Shown here: positions 1 to 5,891 of the stretch, one piece after another
Layout: each line of letters opens with the position of its first letter
Position numbering within the stretch: position 1 is the stretch's first letter
From: Methylotenera sp.
GTDB lineage: Bacteria > Pseudomonadota > Gammaproteobacteria > Burkholderiales > Methylophilaceae
Direction of reading: 5' to 3'
Length of the DNA: 5,978 bases
NCBI GenBank assembly: GCA_005791685.1
Contig: SXVG01000027.1
Span: 1-5,978, forward strand
Program-made: the position numbers and the translations under genes
Notes under the pieces: model-generated
Told to the model about the DNA's origin: nothing
Databases searched by the model: none
The model's input: the letters and a program-made list of their open reading frames with translations, nothing else

Positions 1-3
1 AGC

Positions 4-21
4 AAAAAGCCGACGGGCTTT
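4..21 (-). terminator. Intrinsic terminator of the comF-trmL unit
   Basis: Read on the - strand, AAAGCC, a four-base loop CGTC and GGCTTT form a 6-bp perfect stem. The right arm runs into five T residues (the A run at 4-8 on the + strand). This is the shape of a Rho-independent terminator. It overlaps the trmL stop codon (20-22), so the leftward transcript would end almost immediately after translation. The stem is short with only three G-C pairs, so efficiency may be moderate. In the + direction the T run is only three bases, which makes function in that direction less likely. Confidence 0.7.
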
Positions 22-484
22 AAACCCCGCCGCTAAACCCCACTTGGCGCCATGCTTCATACAGCACCACGGCGGCCGAATTAGACAAATTCAAACTTCT
101 GCTGTTGGCCAGCATGGGCAGGCGCAAGCGCTGATTAGCAGAGAATTCTTCTAAAACGGCGGCGGGTAAGCCGCGCGTTTCTGGGCCAAACACAAACACA
201 TCATCGGCTTGAAATGTCACCTCGCTGTGACGCGTACTGCCTTTGGTGGTGATAGCAAACAGGCGTTTACCGGCCAAAGCGGCTTTGCAAGCGGGCCAAT
301 TTTCATGCACCACTAAGCTGGCGTATTCGTGGTAGTCCAAGCCCGCGCGTTTGAGTTGCTTGTCTTCCAGTTTAAAGCCCAAAGGTTTTACCAGATGCAG
401 CTGTGCGCCGGTATTGGCGCAAAGTCGTATGATGTTGCCGGTATTGGGCGGGATCTCTGGTTCAAATAAGACGATGGTAAACAT
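20..484 (-). CDS. trmL: tRNA (cytidine/uridine-34-2'-O)-methyltransferase TrmL
   Basis: TrmL (formerly YibK) is a SPOUT-class enzyme that uses S-adenosylmethionine to methylate the 2'-OH of the wobble nucleotide in tRNA-Leu isoacceptors. The 154-residue product matches the length of the E. coli protein (157) and can be aligned from end to end from memory. The N-terminal signature NTGNIIRLCANTG lies at residues 14-26 and RAGLDYHE at 46-53. The cofactor-binding trefoil knot is marked by GPETRGLP at 100-107 and SRSLNLSN at 128-135. It starts with ATG 4 nt after the comF stop, without a clear Shine-Dalgarno sequence, so translational coupling to comF is likely. The gene ends inside a terminator hairpin. 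It acts in the cytoplasm as a dimer in characterised relatives. The assignment is secure; substrate specificity is by homology. Confidence 0.96.
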   Translation of the reverse strand: MFTIVLFEPEIPPNTGNIIRLCANTGAQLHLVKPLGFKLEDKQLKRAGLDYHEYASLVVHENWPACKAALAGKRLFAITTKGSTRHSEVTFQADDVFVFGPETRGLPAAVLEEFSANQRLRLPMLANSRSLNLSNSAAVVLYEAWRQVGFSGGV

Positions 485-488
485 GGGC

Positions 489-1208
489 TTAGAATTTACT
501 TAAGGTTCGGGCGACAATCCAGCATTCTACATGGCTGGCACCGGCTTGTTTCAATGTTTTTGCCAGCTCATTTAAGCTGGCGCCTGTGGTCATGACGTCG
601 TCGACGATGGCGACGCGCTTATCTTTAAAAATCTGTGGTGCATCCAGCTTGAACACGCCTTTAATGTTTTTTAAGCGCGCTTGCCAGGCGAGGCTGGCTT
701 GCGGCGGGTTGTGTTTAGGCCTTTTGACCGTCTGGTAGTCCAGCTTTTCTGGGTGCGCTTGGGTCACTATTTTGGCTATTTCTAAGGCTTGATTGAAGCC
801 GCGCTCTTTGAGTCGTTGTGGGTGCATGGGCATGGGCAGCACCCAATCGACTTGGTTTTGGGCTACTTTATGTTGCAATAATTGCCCAAACAGCCGAGCT
901 AGATGGAGCTTGTTGCCGTATTTATAGCTTTGCAGCATGGCGTTGACCGGAAAACTGTAGCTAAAAACGCTGTAACTGGCGTCGAAATAGGGCGGATTGC
1001 TCAAGCAGCTGCCGCAATAGCGATCTTTGCAAGGCAAGGCGCATTGTTGGCAAACCGGGTCTAATAGCCAAGGCATGTCGTCTAAGCAAGGCTGGCACAA
1101 GCCTAGCGGCGTGCTGTGGCTGGCTAAGCAGAGCAAACAGCGTTGCTTTAGCAGGCCATCAAAAAACATATGATTAAATTTTAGTCTAATGTTCAAAGTT
1201 TGCGTCAC
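489..1208 (-). CDS. comF: ComF family protein (double zinc ribbon, phosphoribosyltransferase domain)
   Basis: The protein has two parts. The N-terminal part carries paired cysteines, C24/C27, C38/C41, C53/C56 and C65/C68, typical of the ComF double zinc ribbon. The C-terminal part is a type I phosphoribosyltransferase-like domain with PMHPQRLKERGFNQ at 127-140 and the PRPP-binding loop VAIVDDVMTTGAS at 199-211. Relatives are B. subtilis ComFC, needed for DNA uptake, and E. coli GntX, linked to use of DNA as a nutrient. The biochemical reaction is not established, and proteobacterial copies also occur in bacteria not known to be competent. The longest reading begins with GTG at 1208. An in-frame ATG at 1169 (residue 14) would still leave ten residues before the first cysteine pair. 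Neither start has a recognisable ribosome binding site, so the start is uncertain. It is the first gene of a leftward unit with trmL. Confidence 0.9.
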   Translation of the reverse strand: MTQTLNIRLKFNHMFFDGLLKQRCLLCLASHSTPLGLCQPCLDDMPWLLDPVCQQCALPCKDRYCGSCLSNPPYFDASYSVFSYSFPVNAMLQSYKYGNKLHLARLFGQLLQHKVAQNQVDWVLPMPMHPQRLKERGFNQALEIAKIVTQAHPEKLDYQTVKRPKHNPPQASLAWQARLKNIKGVFKLDAPQIFKDKRVAIVDDVMTTGASLNELAKTLKQAGASHVECWIVARTLSKF

Positions 1209-1229
1209 TTTTCATTGACAATGTATAAT
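1200..1229 (+). promoter_or_regulatory. Candidate sigma-70 promoter for the bio operon
   Basis: A perfect -10 hexamer TATAAT lies at 1224-1229. With an 18-nt spacer the -35 would be TTGCGT at 1200-1205, which matches only the TTG. Transcription would begin near 1236, leaving a leader of about 85 nt before bioB. A competing reading uses the perfect -35 TTGACA at 1215-1220 with a 17-nt spacer and the poor -10 AATAAA at 1238-1243. I favour the first because the -10 is perfect, but the two cannot be separated by eye. The -35 overlaps the first codons of comF if its GTG start is used. Confidence 0.5.
1213..1223. promoter_or_regulatory. Perfect 11-bp palindrome in the divergent promoter, possible operator
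   Basis: CATTG-A-CAATG is a perfect inverted repeat with a one-base centre. It abuts the TATAAT at 1224 and contains the TTGACA hexamer, so a bound protein would block bio transcription and probably comF transcription too. It does not match the BirA operator or the BioR box. No regulator gene is in view, so its role is inferred from location and symmetry only. Confidence 0.35.
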
Positions 1230-1253
1230 CACCCACAAATAAAGCGGCTATAA
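1225..1253 (-). promoter_or_regulatory. Weak candidate promoter for comF-trmL
   Basis: On the - strand GATTAT (1230-1225) matches four of six -10 positions. TTATAG (1253-1248) matches three of six -35 positions at a 17-nt spacing. The -10 sits on the complement of the + strand TATAAT, so the two directions may share one A+T-rich melting region. A start of transcription near 1218 would suit either comF start codon. This is inference from position more than from sequence quality. Confidence 0.25.
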
Positions 1254-1313
1254 GCTGTATCTGGCGTAAGCCTGCTTGCTGTAAGTTGTCGCTATAAGCC
1301 CAGTTACTATAAG
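1248..1313 (+). repeat. Three direct copies of CTATAAG in the bioB leader
   Basis: CTATAAG occurs at 1248-1254, 1292-1298 and 1307-1313. The first two copies share the longer GCTATAAGC (1247-1255 and 1291-1299). A relaxed form, CTGTAAG, is at 1279-1285. The last copy overlaps the bioB ribosome binding site. CTATAA equals one half of the BioR box (TTATMTATAA) known from alphaproteobacteria, but none of the copies has the inverted partner half. They could be regulator half-sites, RNA elements or chance in an A+T-rich leader. Confidence 0.35.
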
Positions 1314-1315
1314 GA
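1311..1315 (+). promoter_or_regulatory. Shine-Dalgarno sequence that decides the bioB start
   Basis: AAGGA ends one base before the ATG at 1317 but seven bases before the ATG at 1323. Only the second spacing is suitable for ribosome binding, so bioB most likely starts at 1323. This is the clearest ribosome binding site in the operon, as expected for its first gene. Confidence 0.7.
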
Positions 1316-1322
1316 TATGCCC

Positions 1323-2333
1323 ATGCTCGAATCAATCAGCCCTGTTGTGATCAATACCGATGGCCTTAGCAGCAAAGCTATTTCATCCTGTGATGCCAGC
1401 ATAGAACGTTGGCGTGTTGCAGACATTGTCGCACTATTCGAATTGCCTTTCAGTGATTTAATGTACCAAGCACAAACCGTGCACAGGGCCAATTTTGATG
1501 CAAACGCCGTGCAAGTCAGCACCTTGTTGTCGATTAAAACCGGCGGCTGTTCGGAGGACTGCGGCTATTGCCCGCAAGCGGCGCGCTACCACACCGAAGT
1601 AGAAGACGAACCCTTGATGCAATTGGACGAGGTGGTGGCGGCGGCGCAAGAAGCGAAAGCCAATGGCGCTAGCCGCTTTTGCATGGGTGCCGCTTGGCGC
1701 GGCCCTAAACAGCGCGATTTGGAGCCGGTGTTAAAGATGATCGCGGAGGTTAAAGCCATGGGCTTGGAAACCTGCGCCACCTTAGGCATGTTAAAAGACG
1801 GGCAAGCCGAGCAATTAAAAGACGCCGGTTTGGATTATTACAATCACAATTTGGACACGGCCCCAGAATTCTATGGCGATGTGATTAGCACGCGCACTTA
1901 CCAAGACCGCTTGGACACCTTGGACAGAGTGCGCAGTGTCGACATTAACGTTTGCAGTGGCGGCATCATAGGCATGGGCGAATCGCGTAATCAACGTGCC
2001 GGCTTGTTGGCGCAATTGGCCAATATGGAGCGCCCACCGGAAAGTGTGCCTATCAATTTATTGACCCAAGTGGAGGGCACGCCTTTACACGGCACAGACA
2101 GCTTGGACCATTTGGAATTCGTGCGTACCATAGCCGCCGCCCGCATCACCATGCCGACCAGTTACGTGCGTCTATCGGCCGGCCGGCAAAGCATGTCTGA
2201 GGGCATACAAGCCTTGTGTTTTTTAGCCGGTGCCAACAGTATTTTTTACGGTGAAAAACTGCTAACCACGGCCAACCCGGAAGCGTCCGAAGATAAGAAA
2301 TTATTCGCTAAGCTCGGTATCAATCAAATTTAG
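1323..2333 (+). CDS. bioB: Biotin synthase BioB
   Basis: BioB is a radical S-adenosylmethionine enzyme that inserts sulfur into dethiobiotin to make biotin, the last step of the pathway. Numbered from the ATG at 1323 (336 residues), the radical-SAM cluster cysteines in CxxxCxxC are C76, C80 and C83. Ligands of the sacrificial [2Fe-2S] cluster are C120 (FCMGAAW), C151, C211 (VCSGG) and R283 (TSYVRLSAGR). These correspond to E. coli C53/C57/C60, C97, C128, C188 and R260. YYNHNLDT and the LLTT motif near the end are also kept. Compared with E. coli there are about 23 extra N-terminal residues, and the chain stops right after LFAKLGINQI, about 30 residues earlier; that tail is not part of the active site. 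An upstream ATG at 1317 would add two residues but is too close to the ribosome binding site. It is the first gene of the bio operon. Confidence 0.97.
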   Translation: MLESISPVVINTDGLSSKAISSCDASIERWRVADIVALFELPFSDLMYQAQTVHRANFDANAVQVSTLLSIKTGGCSEDCGYCPQAARYHTEVEDEPLMQLDEVVAAAQEAKANGASRFCMGAAWRGPKQRDLEPVLKMIAEVKAMGLETCATLGMLKDGQAEQLKDAGLDYYNHNLDTAPEFYGDVISTRTYQDRLDTLDRVRSVDINVCSGGIIGMGESRNQRAGLLAQLANMERPPESVPINLLTQVEGTPLHGTDSLDHLEFVRTIAAARITMPTSYVRLSAGRQSMSEGIQALCFLAGANSIFYGEKLLTTANPEASEDKKLFAKLGINQI

Positions 2334-2334
2334 C

Positions 2335-3498
2335 ATGCTGGCAGCCCTGCAACTGGCCTTAGATAAGCGCAAAGCCGATGGCTTGTTGCGTCAGCGGCGC
2401 TTGCTCGATTCGCCACAGGCTGAGCATATTGTCGCCAATGATAGGGCTTATTTATCTTTTTGCAGCAACGATTACTTAGGTCTGGCAAATCACCCCAAAT
2501 TAATTAGCGCTATGCAGCAAGCCGCTGGCGACTCAGGCGTAGGCAGTGGCGCGTCGAATTTAATCACCGGCCACCACCGTTACCACGACGATTTAGAGCG
2601 GCAATTGGCGGCTTTTGTAGAACGCCCGGCGGCCTTGTTATTTTCCACCGGCTACATGGCCAATATCGGTGTGCTTGGTGCCTTGGTGGGTCGTGGTGAT
2701 GCCATCTTTGCCGATAAGCTCAATCATGCCTGTTTGAACGACGGCAGTTATTATTCCTTGGCCAGTTTTCATAGGTTTGCCCATAACGATGTGCAGGCTT
2801 TGGAGGCCTTGCTTAAAAACAGCACGGCCAAGCATAAATTGATTGCGGTGGACGCCGTGTTTAGCATGGACGGCGACATCGCCCCATTGGCGGCCTATTT
2901 GCAGTTGTGTGAGCATTACGATGCCTATTTGTACGTGGATGATGCGCATGGCTTTGGCGTGTTGGGCGAGCACGGGCAGGGCACGCTACACCATTTAGGC
3001 CTACGCTCGCCACGCATCATCATGATGGCAACCCTAGGCAAAGCCGCGGGGGTGGCCGGTGCTTTCGTGGCGGCCGAGGCGGTGGTGATCGATTACCTCA
3101 TACAAACGGCTAAGAGCTATGTCTATTCCACCCCGGCGCCGCCTGCGCTGTCCGCCACTTTGAGCGCTTCTTTAAAACTGATCGCACAAGGCGATGATTT
3201 ACGTACGCATTTGTATGGTTTAATTGATTATTTCAAAACCCATTTAAACTGCAAAAAATGGCGTTTGCTGCCATCGGACACCTCGGTTCAGCCCTTGTTG
3301 GTCGGCAGCAATCAAGCGGCTTTGGCCTTAAGTGCTTACCTGCAAGCTTGTGGTATATTGGTGCCCGCCATACGCCCGCCTACCGTGCCCGTCAACACCG
3401 CGCGCTTACGCATTTCCATTTCAGCGGCGCATAGTTTAGAGGACATTAAAAAATTGTTGCAAGCGATCCATCAAGCAGAAAGTGAGTTGCCACCATGA
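2335..3498 (+). CDS. bioF: 8-amino-7-oxononanoate synthase BioF
   Basis: BioF is a pyridoxal-phosphate enzyme that condenses pimeloyl-ACP with L-alanine, releasing CO2 and giving 7-keto-8-aminopelargonate (KAPA). The 387-residue product has the usual length of the alpha-oxoamine synthase family. Visible signatures are FCSNDYLGL at 42-50, the FSTGY loop at 103-107 and H131, which stacks on the cofactor. FSMDGD is at 176-181 and VDDAHGFGVLGEHG at 201-214. The Schiff-base lysine is K236 in TLGK, the same number as in E. coli, and IRPPTVP is at 346-352. The ATG lies 1 nt after the bioB stop and has no good ribosome binding site, so expression probably depends on ribosomes leaving bioB. Its 3' end overlaps bioH by 4 nt. 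The BioF assignment, rather than the related Kbl or HemA, rests on the substrate-site motif near the C-terminus and the operon context. Confidence 0.97.
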   Translation: MLAALQLALDKRKADGLLRQRRLLDSPQAEHIVANDRAYLSFCSNDYLGLANHPKLISAMQQAAGDSGVGSGASNLITGHHRYHDDLERQLAAFVERPAALLFSTGYMANIGVLGALVGRGDAIFADKLNHACLNDGSYYSLASFHRFAHNDVQALEALLKNSTAKHKLIAVDAVFSMDGDIAPLAAYLQLCEHYDAYLYVDDAHGFGVLGEHGQGTLHHLGLRSPRIIMMATLGKAAGVAGAFVAAEAVVIDYLIQTAKSYVYSTPAPPALSATLSASLKLIAQGDDLRTHLYGLIDYFKTHLNCKKWRLLPSDTSVQPLLVGSNQAALALSAYLQACGILVPAIRPPTVPVNTARLRISISAAHSLEDIKKLLQAIHQAESELPP

Positions 3499-4310
3499 GC
3501 CCCAATACCATGCACATAGAAACGCTAGGATTAGGCCCCAATCTCGTGTTGATACACGGTTGGGGCATGAATGGCTCAGTCTGGCAGCCCATTGTTAAGC
3601 CCTTAAGTAAACATTTCACCCTGCACATTCTGGATTTACCTGGCATGGGCTACAGCAGGCCGATAGAGCCCTTGCATTTGCATGCCTTGGCCGAAAAGGT
3701 CGCTGAAATCATGCCGGCCAATGCCGATGTGGTCGGTTGGTCTTTGGGCGGTCAGGTGGCGATGCGCATCGCCCTCGACTACCCTGACTTGGTGCGTAGG
3801 TTGGTGTTGGTGGGGAGCACACCGTGTTTTGTGAACCGAAGTTTTGATCAAAAGAATATTGAGTATAAAAAAACCTGGGATGCCGGCATAGCGCCGGAAG
3901 TATTCGGCAACTTTGCCGATAACGTCAATGAAGACTATCAAAAAACCATGATGCAGTTTTTAAGCTTGCAATGCATGGGCGCTAAAGATGCCAGGAGCAC
4001 GGTTAAATTATTGCGTAATAAATTCAACGAGCGACCCAGTCCAAGTTCGCAAACCTTGTATCGCATGCTGGATGTTTTATTGGATACCGATTTGCGTGCG
4101 GAAGTGCCGTCTCTAAGAAAACCGACCTTGTTGGTTCATGGGGATAGAGACAGTTTGGCACCGGTGCAAGCCGCGCATTGGATGATGCAAAACCTGCCGG
4201 TGGGATTTTTAAGGGTGATGGCGGGTGCGTCGCATGCCCCTTTCTTGTCACACCAAGAACAGTTTATAGACGCGCTGTTGCAGTTCTTAGAACCCGATAG
4301 CCTGAAGTGA
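3495..4310 (+). CDS. bioH: Pimeloyl-[ACP] methyl ester carboxylesterase BioH
   Basis: BioH is an alpha/beta-hydrolase that removes the methyl group from pimeloyl-ACP methyl ester, ending chain elongation and exposing the carboxylate needed for biotin. The 271-residue protein has the oxyanion-hole region HGWGMNGSVW at 21-30 and the nucleophile elbow GWSLGG with S83. The acid is D219 in RDSLAP and the catalytic histidine is H247 in ASHAPF, equivalent to E. coli S82, D207 and H235. The helical cap lies roughly at 112-190. There is no signal peptide, which agrees with a cytoplasmic enzyme. The start codon overlaps the bioF stop as ATGA, so translation is probably coupled. In E. coli bioH lies outside the bio operon; here it sits next to bioC, the enzyme whose product it processes. 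Without this context it could be called only a BioH-like esterase. Confidence 0.94.
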   Translation: MSPNTMHIETLGLGPNLVLIHGWGMNGSVWQPIVKPLSKHFTLHILDLPGMGYSRPIEPLHLHALAEKVAEIMPANADVVGWSLGGQVAMRIALDYPDLVRRLVLVGSTPCFVNRSFDQKNIEYKKTWDAGIAPEVFGNFADNVNEDYQKTMMQFLSLQCMGAKDARSTVKLLRNKFNERPSPSSQTLYRMLDVLLDTDLRAEVPSLRKPTLLVHGDRDSLAPVQAAHWMMQNLPVGFLRVMAGASHAPFLSHQEQFIDALLQFLEPDSLK

Positions 4311-5215
4311 TGGACGCTAAGGTCGACCACTACTACATCGATAAGGCGCGGGTGCGCGCTGCGTTTGGCCGTGCCGCCCATAGCTACGATGCGGCGGCTA
4401 TTTTGCAAAAGCAAGTGCGTGAAGAAATGCTCAGTCGCTTAGACTGGGTGAGCTTAAAACCCAAGACCATTTTAGATGCAGGCTGCGGCACAGGGGCGGC
4501 CAGTCATGCCTTGCAAAAACGCTATCCTCATGCCCAAGTGCTTTCCCTGGATTTTGCCTTAGCCATGTTGCAAAAGACCCGCGACCGTGATTTTTTAGCG
4601 CGCCTGCTGCTGCAATGCCAACGTTTAATCGGTAGGAAAGCTCACCATGTGCTGTGCGCAGACATAGAGCGCTTGCCCTTGGCCAACAACAGCATCGATT
4701 TGCTTTGGTCAAATTTAGCCATGCAGTGGTGCAATGATTTGGATGCCACTTTCAGTGAATTTCATCGGGTGCTACGACCACAAGGGCTACTCATGTTCAG
4801 CACGTTTGGCCCGGACACCTTAAAAGAATTGCGCGTGGCCAGTCAATCTTACCCAGGGGTGACCAGTGTCAGTCGCTTCATAGACATGCATGACATAGGC
4901 GATGCCTTGATCCGCGCTGGCTTTAGCGCGCCGGTGCTGGACGTGGAGCGTTACACCTTAACTTACGATGACGTGAAAAGCGTCATGCGTGACCTTAAAA
5001 GCATAGGCGCACACAATGCCACCGATGGCCGTGCGCGCGGCTTGCTAGGCCGCGGTTTTTTGCAAAAAATAACTACTAGCTACGAACAGTTCAGGCAAGC
5101 GGGTAAGTTGCCCGCCACCTTCGAAGTGGTGTATGGCCACGCTTGGCGTGCACAAGACAAGCCTAAGCTTGCCGATGGGCTGTCGCCCATTGCTTTTCAA
5201 GCCAGGGCGAAATAA
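4310..5215 (+). CDS. bioC: Malonyl-[ACP] O-methyltransferase BioC
   Basis: BioC uses S-adenosylmethionine to methylate the free carboxyl of malonyl-ACP, disguising it so that the fatty acid synthase can extend it to the pimeloyl stage. Numbered from the ATG at 4310 (301 residues), the N-terminal element VRAAFGRAAHSYD spans 15-27. Class I methyltransferase motif I, LDAGCGTG, is at 55-62. The acidic end of strand 2 is D81, ADIERLPL is at 117-124 and the post-motif strand LLWSNLAMQW is at 131-140. The C-terminal part contains LKSIGAHN (229-236) and FEVVYGHAW (271-279), features of BioC rather than of generic methyltransferases. It is about 50 residues longer than E. coli BioC, with an insertion near 91-112 and a longer C-terminus. 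A GTG at 4307 directly precedes the ATG and overlaps the bioH stop by 4 nt; the ATG overlaps it by one base. Either start would be coupled to bioH. Confidence 0.95.
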   Translation: MDAKVDHYYIDKARVRAAFGRAAHSYDAAAILQKQVREEMLSRLDWVSLKPKTILDAGCGTGAASHALQKRYPHAQVLSLDFALAMLQKTRDRDFLARLLLQCQRLIGRKAHHVLCADIERLPLANNSIDLLWSNLAMQWCNDLDATFSEFHRVLRPQGLLMFSTFGPDTLKELRVASQSYPGVTSVSRFIDMHDIGDALIRAGFSAPVLDVERYTLTYDDVKSVMRDLKSIGAHNATDGRARGLLGRGFLQKITTSYEQFRQAGKLPATFEVVYGHAWRAQDKPKLADGLSPIAFQARAK

Positions 5216-5220
5216 GCCTT

Positions 5221-5871
5221 ATGCCGTCGTCTTATTTTATTGTGGGCACAGACACCAACGTAGGCAAAACCTATGTCGCCAGTGCCTTGTTACGCCATTT
5301 TGTCGCGCAAGGTCAGCAAGCGCTGGGCATGAAGCCGGTGGCGTCGGGTTGTCAGCTTGATGCGCAACAAGATTTAATAAACGACGATGTCTTGGCCTTG
5401 ATGCAGGCCAGCAATGTGACCGCCAGCTTGGATTTAGTCAGCCCTTACCGTTTTTTACCGGCCATTGCGCCGCACATTGCCGCCCAGCAGGCTGGTGTGG
5501 CGGTGGACTTGGCCAAGATGGTGGCTGCCTACCAAAGCTTAAAGGCGCTGGCTGAGGTGGTCATCGTCGAGGGGGCGGGTGGCTTCTTAACGCCGATTAA
5601 TGCCCAGCAAACGCTGGCCGATTTAGCCGTGCAATTGGACATCCCCATCATCTTGGTGGTGGGCATGCGCTTGGGATGCATCAACCATGCGCGTTTGACG
5701 GTGGAGGCGCTGCAAGCGCGTGGCTTACATTTAGCCGGTTGGGTGGCCAACAGCATAGACCCCGCTATGCAGCACTTCGAAGAAAATCTGAGCACCTTGC
5801 AGCAAGCCATAGACGCGCCATGCTTGTGTGTGGTGCGCTGGCAGGGTGAGGCGAAGTTTCAGCTGACCTAA
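5221..5871 (+). CDS. bioD: Dethiobiotin synthetase BioD
   Basis: BioD is an ATP-dependent enzyme that closes the ureido ring of 7,8-diaminopelargonate with CO2 to give dethiobiotin, the substrate of BioB. The 216-residue protein is close to the E. coli length (about 225). It shows the P-loop GTDTNVGKT at 9-17 and the substrate and phosphate lysine K38 in MKPVASG. A likely metal-binding aspartate is D56, and EGAGG with the metal ligand E117 is at 117-121. VGMRLGCINH at 147-156 lies at the dimer and substrate interface. The ATG is 5 nt after the bioC stop with no strong ribosome binding site, consistent with co-transcription. It is the last gene of the operon. I see no convincing terminator in the 20 nt that separate it from the converging gene, so transcription may run into that gene. 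Confidence 0.97.
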   Translation: MPSSYFIVGTDTNVGKTYVASALLRHFVAQGQQALGMKPVASGCQLDAQQDLINDDVLALMQASNVTASLDLVSPYRFLPAIAPHIAAQQAGVAVDLAKMVAAYQSLKALAEVVIVEGAGGFLTPINAQQTLADLAVQLDIPIILVVGMRLGCINHARLTVEALQARGLHLAGWVANSIDPAMQHFEENLSTLQQAIDAPCLCVVRWQGEAKFQLT

Positions 5872-5891
5872 GCGCCCAGCTTGAGTCTCAT

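Noticed and set aside
1252..1277. A possible RNA hairpin in the bioB leader (AAGC/GCTT enclosing GGC-GTAA-GCC)
   Set aside because: The stems are only 4 and 3 bp with an uneven internal bulge, and no T run follows. This is too weak to call an attenuator or riboswitch.
1209..1316. A BirA operator upstream of bioB
   Set aside because: No AACC or GGTT half-site core occurs in this stretch, so the classical operator is absent.
1307..2015. Several open frames of 63-71 codons on the - strand opposite bioB
   Set aside because: They lie entirely or almost entirely within bioB, whose protein is conserved along its whole length. They have no recognisable domains and mirror the codon bias of the + strand gene.
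2638..4712. Open frames of 66-111 codons on the - strand opposite bioF, bioH and bioC
   Set aside because: Their translations show no known motifs, and the + strand genes account for the conserved sequence, so they are shadow frames.
5133..5360. A 75-codon + strand frame across the bioC-bioD junction
   Set aside because: It overlaps both genes out of frame, including the bioD P-loop region, and has no family features.
5529..5810. A 93-codon - strand frame within bioD
   Set aside because: It is fully contained opposite conserved BioD motifs, including VGMRLGCINH, and is rich in Met, Cys and Lys as expected of an antisense shadow.
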